From the NCBI GenBank assembly GCA_015522055.1, contig WAMZ01000157.1, forward strand, positions 1-34,266: DNA of 34,266 nt. Reading direction: 5' to 3'. This DNA comes from Candidatus Geothermarchaeota archaeon. Lineage in GTDB: Archaea; Thermoproteota; Nitrososphaeria; Geothermarchaeales; JDFR-13. Below the pieces are notes generated by a model that had not been told where the DNA came from, did not search any database, and saw only the letters and a list, made by a program, of their open reading frames with translations. Below, one piece after another: positions 18,065 to 25,257 of the stretch. Each line of letters opens with the position of its first letter. The first letter of the stretch is position 1. Made by a program: the position numbers and the translations under genes.

Positions 18065-18574
18065 ATGGTGAAGAGTAGGTATTGCTTTAGGCCGATTGGT
18101 TATGTGGTCGATGGGCTCCCAGTTGACAAGTCATCGGGTATCATAAGTCGTTTCCAAGTTATTTCCACCATACATATATTCGATGAATATGTCGAGGGGC
18201 TGAGGGGGCTTGAGGAGTTCTCACATATAATCGTCTTATGGGTCATTGATAGGAGGAGGAAGGTTACATTACAAGGACATCCACATGGAGATCCCGAGGG
18301 CCCTCTAGTGGGTGTATTTGCTACAAGGTCGCCCAATCGGCCTGCCCCCATTGGGTTTACCGTAGTCGAGCTGGTGGGTGTAGAAGGTAATATTGTTAAG
18401 GTGAGGGGACTCGATGCCTGGCCTGGGACCCCGGTTATAGATATAAAGCCATATGATTACTATGACCATGTAAATACGATGAGGGTCCCGGAATGGTTCC
18501 TCAAGTATTGGAATAGGAAGAAGGTGGAATTGGATTATCCCCGGCTTGTACCATGGCTGGGGCCGAAGCCCTAG
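18065..18574 (+). CDS. trmO: tRNA (N6-threonylcarbamoyladenosine37-N6)-methyltransferase TrmO-like
   Basis: A 169-residue TrmO/TsaA (YaeB) protein that methylates the t6A residue at position 37 of some tRNAs using S-adenosylmethionine. Motifs are RPIGYV at the start, LEEFSHIIVLWVI (about 49-61), GHPHGDPEGPLVGVFATRSPNRPAPIG (about 71-97) and GLDAWPGTPVIDIKPY. The ORF track begins at 17876, but the first 63 codons of that frame run antisense through the DUF309 gene and are hydrophobic noise. ATG 18065 starts the conserved domain directly, about 36 bases after a TATA-like attaaatattt. Confidence 0.85.
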   Translation: MVKSRYCFRPIGYVVDGLPVDKSSGIISRFQVISTIHIFDEYVEGLRGLEEFSHIIVLWVIDRRRKVTLQGHPHGDPEGPLVGVFATRSPNRPAPIGFTVVELVGVEGNIVKVRGLDAWPGTPVIDIKPYDYYDHVNTMRVPEWFLKYWNRKKVELDYPRLVPWLGPKP

Positions 18575-18634
18575 ATAAGCAAATAATTATTAGTGACCTC
18601 ATCATCAATAATAAATTTTTAAGAGGTGTTTGGC

Positions 18635-18814
18635 TTGAGCTCTGTGGAGGAGAAGGTCTTGGAGGCTTTCAAGAATGCCGGGAAACCATTGAGGCCGGGA
18701 GACGTCGTAAAGATGACTGGTCTCGATAAGAAGGCTGTTCAGCAGGCGATCAGTAAACTGAAGAAGGAGGGTAAGCTTATATCTCCAAAGCGGTGCTACT
18801 ATTCACTCCCATAA
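18635..18814 (+). CDS. Mini winged-helix DNA-binding protein
   Basis: A very short protein, 59 residues from TTG 18635 or 62 from GTG 18626. The TTG start is favoured because GAGGTG sits six bases upstream. The sequence is one winged helix: helix 1 (VEEKVLEAFKNAG), helix 2 (RPGDVVKMTGL), recognition helix (DKKAVQQAISKLKKEGK) and a wing ending in CYYSLP. It resembles archaeal stand-alone wHTH regulators or chromatin-associated factors. It lies about 60 bases after trmO on the same strand, so the two may be co-transcribed. Its target is unknown. Confidence 0.7.
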   Translation: MSSVEEKVLEAFKNAGKPLRPGDVVKMTGLDKKAVQQAISKLKKEGKLISPKRCYYSLP

Positions 18815-18887
18815 CCATCGCTCCTCTACCCCTTTTTATCTGAATATATAAATGGTGATAGTTGGGTATAGTAGGGCGCCTCATAAG

Positions 18888-19763
18888 CTAGTTCTTCTCC
18901 ATCCACTTCCCATATAATACGTAGGATATTATCGATATTGCCATCCATGAAGTTATGTCGGTTATCCCCTCGATATATAGATCTCTTATGGTGGTCAGCC
19001 TTGTCAACCCCCAATATGCATTTACAGCGCCGTGGATACCGGAGGGCACTAGGATGTTGCGACTCATCCAGTAGCTATATGCTAATAACGCCCCAATGAA
19101 TATCGTGAATATAGGGTATATACCGATTTTAAATATGGTTATATGTGGTGGGTCTCCAAATATATCGATTTCCCCATACCCGAGTAGGAGCATGGCTGGG
19201 TAGTGCCAGAATCCCCAGATTAATCCTGTAAGTAATATTGATAATCCCTTTCCATACCTAGTTTTGAGCTTTTCTAGTAAAAATGCTCTCCAGCCCATCT
19301 CTTCCCCATAGGCATATAATGCGTTGATGGTTATGCTGGCTGTGTATCCATTCACGATTAGAAGGAGTAGTTTGATGTGTTGTGGAAGCTCACCTAATGG
19401 CTCTGGGAGTTCGATATTGGCCAGACCGGCTCCTGTTAAACCTCTGTAGACTACAAAGTAGATCCCAACTGTGAGTAGAACTATAGAGGGTGTCAATATA
19501 TAGAAAAATAATCCCCTCAAGTCTATCCTTAGGTTGCTTCTAATCCATTTCATAATGTCATATCCATACATCTTCATTACTAGTATACTGGCTGCCAAGG
19601 GGGTATACATGCGTAGTAATCCCCATGTTGGGACAAATATCAATATGTCTCCATCTGGGCTGGTGGAGAATCCAAATCCCATGATATAATAAAATATATC
19701 TATGATAGCTGCTAATCCATATGAAATTATTATAAAAAGTATTAACTGGTTTGGTGTCTTCAT
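18888..19763 (-). CDS. CPBP family intramembrane metalloprotease-like protein
   Basis: A polytopic membrane protein of 291 residues with about eight hydrophobic segments. It has the three CPBP (Abi/Rce1-like) motifs: EExxxR (Glu154-Glu155, Arg159 in EEMGWR), FxxxH-like WGFWH (His187) and HxxxN (His244, Asn248 in HGAVN). These form the glutamate/histidine active site inside the membrane. The ORF track starts at 19775, but ATG 19763 is preceded by GGAGGGGG and overlaps the upstream enoyl-CoA hydratase stop as ATGA, so I use it. That overlap makes it the fourth gene of the CoA-transferase/hydratase operon, an unexpected partner. CPBP proteins act in protein processing, immunity or transport; the substrate here is unknown. 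Confidence 0.82.
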   Translation of the reverse strand: MKTPNQLILFIIISYGLAAIIDIFYYIMGFGFSTSPDGDILIFVPTWGLLRMYTPLAASILVMKMYGYDIMKWIRSNLRIDLRGLFFYILTPSIVLLTVGIYFVVYRGLTGAGLANIELPEPLGELPQHIKLLLLIVNGYTASITINALYAYGEEMGWRAFLLEKLKTRYGKGLSILLTGLIWGFWHYPAMLLLGYGEIDIFGDPPHITIFKIGIYPIFTIFIGALLAYSYWMSRNILVPSGIHGAVNAYWGLTRLTTIRDLYIEGITDITSWMAISIISYVLYGKWMEKN

Positions 19764-20545
19764 CTCCCCCTCCATTGAGGCCTCCTCTTCTCTAGGAATG
19801 CCTTGATCCCTTCTTTAGTATCCTCAGTCTCAAATATATATTTGAATAGCTCCGCCTCGATCCGGAGGCCGGTGGATAATGGTGTTTCTAATGCATAGTT
19901 GATCGCCTCCTTTGCTATAGCTATGTGTATGGGGCTTTTTGAGACTATCTTTTCTATTATTCTCTCCACTTCCTCCTCTAGTTGGTCGTCGGGAACGACT
20001 TTATTGACGAGACCTAGCTTCTCAAGTTCATGGGGTGATACGAAGCTCCCCGTATATATTAGTTCCCGAGCTTTCTTATCACCTATTAATCTGGGTAGGT
20101 TCTGGGTTCCTCCTCCCCCTGGTATCAAGCCTACCCTGAGCTCGGGCTGTCCAAACTTGGCTGTCTCCGATGCGATAACTATGTCACAGAACTGGATGAG
20201 CTCGAATCCACCGCCTATGCAGTAGCCCCTTACCGCCGCTATGACAGGTTTGGGAATTTCCCTTATTCTCCTTCCTATGGCGTGGGCTGTTCCATATTCC
20301 CTAAGGAACTTGTCGAGTTCTTCGCGGGTAATGTCCTTGAAATAGTTTAGGTCGGCTCCTGCTGAGAAATGCTCCCCATCCCCCTTTATTACCACTACCC
20401 TTATCTCTGGGTCCTTGGCCGCTTTTTCAAGGCCCTCGATCAAATCCTTCCTAATATTTATGTCTAATGCATTGTATTTTCCCGGGTTACTTATGGTTAT
20501 ATAGGCTGTATGCCCCCTCTTTTCATAGGTAGCCTTACCAGGCAT
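19760..20545 (-). CDS. Enoyl-CoA hydratase/isomerase family protein
   Basis: A 261-residue crotonase-fold enzyme of typical length. Both catalytic glutamates of true hydratases are present, Glu115 in GGGFELIQFCD and Glu135 in FGQPELRVG. The oxyanion-hole segments are HFSAGADL (about 59-66) and GYCIGGG (about 107-113). It can therefore be expected to add water across an enoyl- or dienoyl-CoA. It follows the IpdA/IpdB-like genes (11-base gap) and is coupled to the CPBP gene. Given the reductase operon nearby, a cyclic dienoyl-CoA is a plausible substrate. It is much shorter than Oah-type ring-opening hydrolases (about 370 residues), so it is not an obvious ring hydrolase itself. Confidence 0.88.
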   Translation of the reverse strand: MPGKATYEKRGHTAYITISNPGKYNALDINIRKDLIEGLEKAAKDPEIRVVVIKGDGEHFSAGADLNYFKDITREELDKFLREYGTAHAIGRRIREIPKPVIAAVRGYCIGGGFELIQFCDIVIASETAKFGQPELRVGLIPGGGGTQNLPRLIGDKKARELIYTGSFVSPHELEKLGLVNKVVPDDQLEEEVERIIEKIVSKSPIHIAIAKEAINYALETPLSTGLRIEAELFKYIFETEDTKEGIKAFLEKRRPQWRGR

Positions 20546-20556
20546 ATCACATCAAC

Positions 20557-21306
20557 CTAGCCAAGCTTCTTCAGGATTTCTAATTTATCGTTTCTCCTTA
20601 GTATCTCCAGCTCCTCCTTTGTCGGTGGTTCAGTCTGTGGCACTTCATCGGGTATATCGAGCTTGAAGCCGGTATTCTCTATTACCTGTTCAACCGTAAC
20701 TCCTGGATGTATACTTCTAAGCCTCATCCATCCCTCTTCGTTGAAGTCCATTACGCATAAATTTGTGACCACTAGTCTAGGGCCATTGAATGGCTTCAGC
20801 CCCCTATGCCCCTTGTATGAGTGGAAGTCGAGTCTCTCGACGAATACACGCTTATTATGGCTATGCGTCCATATATAGATATTCTTGGCTCTAGGTAGGT
20901 ATCCGAGGCCTATGGTGCCGGGTCCTCTTACCTTTGGTTTTTGCCAGTCCCCTATACATACCAGGTTTAGGCCTCCATATGGGTCTATCTGCATCCCCCC
21001 GGCGAAGAAGAGGTCTATATCTCCACTCTCCTCTAGGTCGAAGACATCCTCGAAGGTTATGAATGCATCACATATGTCTTTATATACCATGTAGTCACCC
21101 ATGTCCCATGGTATATTTCCAACTGGATTGACTGCGTATCCAAGGCTTAATATCGTTATATTAGGTGCATATAGCTCCTTTGCAAGTATTAGGGAGGCTA
21201 GGGGCACCCATGATGCGTTTCCAACTATAGTAAGCCATCCATCCTCTATCTCCCTACTAAATACACATGCCATCAATTCGGATGTAGAATACTCCATGAT
21301 CCTCAC
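20557..21306 (-). CDS. CoA-transferase-fold subunit B, IpdB-like
   Basis: A 249-residue protein of the class I CoA-transferase fold, usually labelled glutaconate CoA-transferase subunit B. It resembles IpdB of the steroid ring-cleaving hydrolase IpdAB: the segments KRVFVERLDF, VVTNLCVMDF and IHPGVTVEQVIENTGF lie in the same order and spacing, and the length is nearly the same (about 250). The (S)ExG loop that carries the covalent-catalysis Glu of real CoA-transferases is replaced near residues 52-63 by ILSLGYAVNPVG, with no Glu. CoA transfer is therefore doubtful and a hydrolytic C-C cleavage role is possible. Its GTG start overlaps the stop of the A subunit. Confidence 0.75.
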   Translation of the reverse strand: MRIMEYSTSELMACVFSREIEDGWLTIVGNASWVPLASLILAKELYAPNITILSLGYAVNPVGNIPWDMGDYMVYKDICDAFITFEDVFDLEESGDIDLFFAGGMQIDPYGGLNLVCIGDWQKPKVRGPGTIGLGYLPRAKNIYIWTHSHNKRVFVERLDFHSYKGHRGLKPFNGPRLVVTNLCVMDFNEEGWMRLRSIHPGVTVEQVIENTGFKLDIPDEVPQTEPPTKEELEILRRNDKLEILKKLG

Positions 21307-22172
21307 CCTACTCTAAGGCTGTTAAGCTTATCCCAACCAATTACCTCGAGGTAATCCATATGGCTCTTCCCAGATACATATTTATCGATATATTCTCTGA
21401 AGCCATCCTCGGTCCTCGCCATCTTCACATACATCCTTAGATGCTCCTCATCCCTTCTATGTATCAAGTCGCTGCCAAGTGGGTGGCATGCAAACTGGAT
21501 GTTGACGACGGCGTCTACTAGGAATCCAGGTATAGTTACATCTCTATTCCTCCTCCTGATCTCTGTATGATCTACCAGCTTATCGCATGTCAGCACCACC
21601 TTCCTCGAGGCCTTGGCAAGCATCTTATCTGTGGCTATATTCCCTAGGTGGATGCCGTTTCCATATCTATCGGCTAGCTGTACATGTATGAATGCCACGG
21701 ATGGTCTTATGGGTGGCACCGTGACGTATCTCCTGCCATCATAGGGGCTGACCACCTCTTTATATAGGGGATTTACCTTGGGTAGGTCATTGTCATATCC
21801 GTAGGCTAGTGGTATGAAGGGTAGATTGGCGGCACCAGCCTTGAGACCAAAGCCCCAGAAAACCTCATCTATCTCTATGACCTTAAGCCTACCGCCCTCG
21901 ACCATCCTCCTAAATGATGGTGCTAGCCCCATCTCGGCAAAAGTCACGAATGGTGCCATTATCCTATCCACTTTGCCAGCTCCGATAAGTATGTCTACTG
22001 GGTATGTCCCCATGAATGAATATAGAGTTAGGCCCCCGAGATCCATATTTATGATCTCCCTAGCCACTGCAGAGGGTGTGTTGTAGGTTAATGAGCCGCC
22101 CAATGCGAGGTCGATGCCGTCCTCAACGAATTTCTCGACAGCCTCTTCTAAGGACATTGTCTTATCCTTCAT
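21303..22172 (-). CDS. CoA-transferase-fold subunit A, IpdA-like
   Basis: A 289-residue partner of the B subunit, first gene of the minus-strand operon. Its middle region (EIDEVFWGFGLKAGAANLPFIP, about 100-120) lines up with the IpdA region that carries the functionally essential Glu105; here Glu103 is in the matching DE pair. Later motifs (SPYDG, VAFIHVQLADRYGNG, DKMLAKASRKVVLTCDKLV) are those of class I CoA-transferase alpha subunits. The 4-base overlap with the B gene implies stoichiometric translation. It may be a ring-opening acyl-CoA hydrolase like IpdAB or a CoA-transferase for a dicarboxylic acid; the neighbouring hydratase and reductase favour the first. Confidence 0.75.
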   Translation of the reverse strand: MKDKTMSLEEAVEKFVEDGIDLALGGSLTYNTPSAVAREIINMDLGGLTLYSFMGTYPVDILIGAGKVDRIMAPFVTFAEMGLAPSFRRMVEGGRLKVIEIDEVFWGFGLKAGAANLPFIPLAYGYDNDLPKVNPLYKEVVSPYDGRRYVTVPPIRPSVAFIHVQLADRYGNGIHLGNIATDKMLAKASRKVVLTCDKLVDHTEIRRRNRDVTIPGFLVDAVVNIQFACHPLGSDLIHRRDEEHLRMYVKMARTEDGFREYIDKYVSGKSHMDYLEVIGWDKLNSLRVG

Positions 22173-22174
22173 GG

Positions 22175-22195
22175 AACCACCATATAATAATGGTT
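22175..22195 (-). promoter_or_regulatory. Translation start region and possible operator of the IpdA-like gene
   Basis: The minus strand reads CCATTATTATATGGTGGTTCC just before the ATG. It contains the Shine-Dalgarno GGTGG and a short imperfect inverted repeat (AACCA and TGGTT, 11 bases apart; also CCAT...ATGG). The 16 bases GGTGGTTCCATGAAGG are identical at the start of the PaaK-like gene. The repeat could be an operator but is short enough to arise by chance in AT-rich DNA. Confidence 0.25.
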
Positions 22196-22250
22196 ATTTG
22201 GTATTGGGCTAGAAAAATGAGTAGGCTAGTAATTATATTGATTGCTTACA

Positions 22251-22262
22251 ATTTATATATCT
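22251..22262 (+). promoter_or_regulatory. Candidate TATA promoter of the Cys-rich/MoaD-like gene pair
   Basis: atttatatatct is centred about 40 bases before the chosen GTG at 22295, giving a leader of roughly 14 bases that would include the GGGGGG Shine-Dalgarno. A second box, ctatataaat at about 22273-22282, would instead serve the ATG at 22334. Confidence 0.35.
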
Positions 22263-22294
22263 TTAATCCAATCTATATAAATTGGGGGGCGTCT

Positions 22295-22510
22295 GTGGAG
22301 AGGAGGGAAGGGGTTTCAGGTGGCTGGAGACGTATGTTTATAGTGTCTCCCGAGCGTATAGAGGAGGTTAGGGAGCTCTACGAGTCGCTTGGTTTTGAGG
22401 TTAGGATGGAGAAGCCTGATCCCAGTGAATTTAAGGAAGAGTGTTCTTCATGCGCTGTAAAAATATGTAGTGAGTGTTTCGTTGTCTATGTGAGGAAGCC
22501 GGGGGATTGA
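22295..22510 (+). CDS. Small protein with CxxC-x4-CxxC motif, function unknown
   Basis: A 71-residue protein from GTG 22295 (GGGGGGCG upstream), or 58 residues from ATG 22334. The ORF track starts 73 codons earlier, but that part is antisense to the IpdA-like gene. The N-terminal half is a likely helix (SPERIEEVRELYESLGFEV). The C-terminal half carries four cysteines spaced CxxC-x4-CxxC (Cys50, 53, 58, 61 in the longer form), ending in the strand CFVVYVRK. The spacing suits a zinc knuckle or Fe-S site. I do not recognise the family. The next gene, MoaD/ThiS-like, starts one base after its stop, so the two products probably work together. Confidence 0.6.
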   Translation: MERREGVSGGWRRMFIVSPERIEEVRELYESLGFEVRMEKPDPSEFKEECSSCAVKICSECFVVYVRKPGD

Positions 22511-22511
22511 G

Positions 22512-22778
22512 TTGGCAAATATTAAAGTGTCTGTTAAGGCTTTTCCTGTATTCAAGGATTTCGTTGATGTCAGTCTTGAGGAGGGCTCTACATTATCAGA
22601 TCTCGTTGATTATATGTCGAGGATGTATGATGAGTTTAGGGAGAATTACTTAGATGATAATGGATCCTTAGATGTGGATGTAGTAGTCATGGTTAATAAT
22701 AAGCCTGTGAGGGACATGAGTCTAGTTTTGTCCGATGGTGATAAGGTTTATTTTATTCCCCCAGTGGCCGGTGGATAA
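22512..22778 (+). CDS. MoaD/ThiS-like ubiquitin-fold sulfur carrier
   Basis: An 88-residue beta-grasp protein ending in PPVAGG, the C-terminal Gly-Gly that is adenylated and thiocarboxylated in MoaD, ThiS and archaeal SAMPs. The body fits MoaD (SVKAFPVFKDF..., LSDLVDYM..., VVMVNNKPV, DGDKVYFIPPVAGG). The start is TTG with GGGGG upstream, one base after the preceding stop. Roles to consider are molybdopterin or tungstopterin synthesis, thiolation of tRNA, or protein modification. Location inside an aromatic-acid region may mean a tungsten or molybdenum enzyme is part of the pathway, but no such enzyme is in the window. Confidence 0.8.
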   Translation: MANIKVSVKAFPVFKDFVDVSLEEGSTLSDLVDYMSRMYDEFRENYLDDNGSLDVDVVVMVNNKPVRDMSLVLSDGDKVYFIPPVAGG

Positions 22779-22794
22779 TAGGCTTATCGATGAG

Positions 22795-23826
22795 TTATTC
22801 GATGAATAGGATTCTGTTTGCGGCTGCATCTGCTATAGCGACACTGAATCCAGCTATTCTACGTATCTCCCTACCTATCATCATTATCCTATGAGCCTTA
22901 TCCACATCTGTCACGGTCTTAATAACCAATCTATCGAGTTCATCTTCTAGGGACCTTATCTCAGGCATTATGGTCGTTACTTTGAATACCCTCTCCAAAT
23001 CCTTGTTTATGAAGGAGTGGACTGCTAGATTCTGCATCTCAATAGATTTCTCTGAGGCATCGCTGATCAATTCCTTTATCCTATCACTTAGGTCGTGGTC
23101 CTTTAGGGATAGGTAGTGCCTTGATATGTATATGCTATGATAGACTATCCTGTTTAAGTCCCTGGATGCTAAGACATATGACAGTAGTTCTCTCGTGGTC
23201 TTTATGCCTTTCTCCTCGGCTATCGCTGGATTGATGCTGCAGAGTGTAATGTTCCTTATCAATTTCCTATATATCCTTAGCATCTCACTCTCCCTATTTA
23301 CAACGTCTCTGGCTAGGCTGGTATCGTTATTCATTATAGACTCTATTGACTCTCTATGGGCCGTCACGGCTAGATCGTGGAGCTGCATCATCATCTCATC
23401 CAGGGTCTCTGGATATACATTGGAGGGGATCTGGTATACAAGATACTCAGAGTCGTCTCTCACGATCTCACTCCCCGGCATATCGAGCCGCATATCTCTC
23501 ATGAGCTGTTTAGCCTTGTAGTCTACACTTTCGCCGAGTTTTATAGCCACCCTATTGACTCCCTGCATATAGTATGTCAGTATCATGTATCTAAGTAGCT
23601 TTATATCCTTTACCTCCTCGAAGTTCAGCTCTACCCTCCTCTCCTGCTCTATACTCTCAAGCGGATAAATTCTCAGTGAGTATCCGTCTTCATTTAGGAG
23701 GAGCTTCGAACCCTTTTCTAAACCGTGTTTCTCCACCCACCACTTGGGTATAGTCAGTATATAACTACCTTTCTTTATAGACTGAAGGTTTCTGATTCCG
23801 GGTTTCTCAGGAATTATCCGCCCCAT
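22795..23826 (-). CDS. AbrB-PhoU fusion regulator
   Basis: A 343-residue protein with an N-terminal SpoVT/AbrB swapped-hairpin DNA-binding domain (about 10-55: LQSIKKGSYILTIPKWWVEKHGLEKGSKLLL) and two PhoU-like helical bundles (about 90-340). Archaeal proteins of this layout are usually called phosphate uptake regulators. The ORF track starts at 23886, but ATG 23826 (MGRIIPEKPG) begins the conserved AbrB part and fits a TATA-like box at 23856-23870. It is divergent from the benzoyl-CoA-reductase-like operon with about 140 bases between, a common arrangement for a local regulator. No phosphate transporter is nearby, so a phosphate role is not supported here. Confidence 0.8.
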   Translation of the reverse strand: MGRIIPEKPGIRNLQSIKKGSYILTIPKWWVEKHGLEKGSKLLLNEDGYSLRIYPLESIEQERRVELNFEEVKDIKLLRYMILTYYMQGVNRVAIKLGESVDYKAKQLMRDMRLDMPGSEIVRDDSEYLVYQIPSNVYPETLDEMMMQLHDLAVTAHRESIESIMNNDTSLARDVVNRESEMLRIYRKLIRNITLCSINPAIAEEKGIKTTRELLSYVLASRDLNRIVYHSIYISRHYLSLKDHDLSDRIKELISDASEKSIEMQNLAVHSFINKDLERVFKVTTIMPEIRSLEDELDRLVIKTVTDVDKAHRIMMIGREIRRIAGFSVAIADAAANRILFIE

Positions 23827-23855
23827 TCCATATAAATTATTCCCGAGTATCATTA

Positions 23856-23870
23856 ATATATATAAAATAT
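23856..23870 (-). promoter_or_regulatory. Candidate TATA promoter of the AbrB-PhoU gene
   Basis: On the minus strand this reads ATATTTTATATATAT, about 36 bases before the ATG at 23826. Together with the box at 23920 it forms a divergent promoter region. Confidence 0.35.
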
Positions 23871-23919
23871 TATTACATGCTTCCATATTCTATGACATTG
23901 ATTGTAATTATATATTTAA

Positions 23920-23935
23920 CCTAAAATTTATATAG
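23920..23935 (+). promoter_or_regulatory. Candidate promoter of the benzoyl-CoA-reductase-like operon
   Basis: cctaaaatttatatag is centred about 40 bases before ATG 23968; the leader would include the GGTGG Shine-Dalgarno (23959-23963). A similar CCTAAA plus TATA arrangement precedes the PaaK-like gene (28125) at almost the same distance, which suggests, but does not prove, common control. Confidence 0.4.
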
Positions 23936-23967
23936 ATAGCACATAAATTATATTAATTGGTGGTCCG

Positions 23968-25257
23968 ATGGCTACGTCTTCACAAGCCGCCGGAGGTAAG
24001 CTTGACTTTAAGGAGTTTGACCAGGCTAGACGGTATCAGGCTAGACTGGTTAAAGAATATTATGTAAAGATGTATAATGCTATAAAGAATGGTGCGAAGG
24101 TTGCCTATGCGTATGTGATGGCTAATCCGATAGAGCTATTAATGGTCTTTGACATTGTGCCTGTATATCCCGAGGTCACCAGTCTTCAGATATCCTATAA
24201 GGGTGGGGCGCCTGAACTCATTGGCGCCGCTGAAGAGTTTGGATACTCCACCGACTGCTGTGGATATGTTAAGATGGGTATCGGTGCCCTCCTGCGTGGT
24301 GGTAAGACGGTTATCGGCAATATCCCTAAGCCTGATCTATTATTCTTGGGTTACTCAGGTTGCCAGGTATATATACACTGGTGGGAGCAGCTTCAGTATC
24401 TATTTAAAGCGCCTGTAGTCACCGTCGATGTGCCGTATTACCGTGATTTTGATGGGCATGTCTATAATCATGATATTAAATATGTTACTAGGCAGTTGGA
24501 GGATGTTGTTATTCCTAAGTTGGAGGAGATTAGTGGGAAGAGGTTTGATGAGGAGAGGCTTAAGGAGATTGTTTATTATTCTAGGGAGGCTTGGAGGTAT
24601 TGGAGGGAGGCTATTCACATGGGTAAGCTGGTGCCTTCGCCATTGGACGCGTATTTCGAGGCGATATATTACATGTCTGTCATAACGCTTCTCCGGGGGA
24701 CCCCTGAGGCGGTAGAGTTTTATAAGTTCCTTCTGGATGAGCTTTGGAGGAGGTATGAGGCTGGGGTGGGCCCGACGGAGAGGGAGGACTTTAGGATAGT
24801 GTTTGAGGGTGTCCCCAACTATCCATTCTTCAAGCGTTTCTGGGGTCTATTTAAGCGTTGGAATGCTAGGGCTGTGGCATCGACGTATCCTAAGGTCGCT
24901 GGCTTGGTTGATGTGGGGGCGTTTAAGCTTGATCCTGAGAGGCCGATAGAGAGTCTGGCTGAGTATATGATTCATGCATATTGTAACTGGAATATGATTT
25001 ATCGGCTTAAACTCCTTGAGCAGTATGTCCACGAGTATAAGGCTGACGGCGTCGTCATACATTCTATTAAGAGTTGTAGAAGTTTCTCTATGGGGCATGG
25101 AGACCTAAGAGAGTATTTTGTGAAGGAGAAGGATATCCCTGCTCTCCTTATCGATTCAGACCATGTAGATCCAAGGTATTATGCCGAGGCTCAGCTTAGG
25201 AATAGGATTGATGCCTTCTTCGAGGAGCTTTCTATTAGGAAGGGGGTGGAGGTATAG
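23968..25257 (+). CDS. Benzoyl-CoA reductase-like subunit B (BcrB/BzdO/BadE type)
   Basis: A 429-residue protein of the 2-hydroxyacyl-CoA dehydratase/benzoyl-CoA reductase catalytic family; BcrB/BzdO subunits have about the same length. It has the double Rossmann-like layout and family motifs: PELIGAAEEFGYSTDCCGY (about 82-100), GNIPKPDLLFLGYSGC (about 117-132) and IHSIKSCRSFSMGH (about 364-377). Cysteines 97, 98, 132 and 370 are candidate ligands for a [4Fe-4S] cluster. With the BcrC-like subunit it would bind the thioester and take the electrons for ring reduction. It is the first gene of a tight four-gene operon; the next gene starts immediately after the stop. Its substrate could also be a non-benzoyl aromatic or hydroxyacyl-CoA. 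Confidence 0.8.
   Translation: MATSSQAAGGKLDFKEFDQARRYQARLVKEYYVKMYNAIKNGAKVAYAYVMANPIELLMVFDIVPVYPEVTSLQISYKGGAPELIGAAEEFGYSTDCCGYVKMGIGALLRGGKTVIGNIPKPDLLFLGYSGCQVYIHWWEQLQYLFKAPVVTVDVPYYRDFDGHVYNHDIKYVTRQLEDVVIPKLEEISGKRFDEERLKEIVYYSREAWRYWREAIHMGKLVPSPLDAYFEAIYYMSVITLLRGTPEAVEFYKFLLDELWRRYEAGVGPTEREDFRIVFEGVPNYPFFKRFWGLFKRWNARAVASTYPKVAGLVDVGAFKLDPERPIESLAEYMIHAYCNWNMIYRLKLLEQYVHEYKADGVVIHSIKSCRSFSMGHGDLREYFVKEKDIPALLIDSDHVDPRYYAEAQLRNRIDAFFEELSIRKGVEV

Noticed and set aside
22076-22294. First 73 codons of the 144-aa ORF before the Cys-rich protein
   Set aside because: They overlap the IpdA-like gene on the other strand and lie upstream of the likely promoter at 22251-22282.
22512-22778. 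Assigning the ubiquitin-fold protein firmly to molybdopterin synthesis
   Set aside because: MoaD, ThiS and SAMP proteins share the fold and Gly-Gly end, and no MoaE, MoeB or ThiF gene is in the window to decide.
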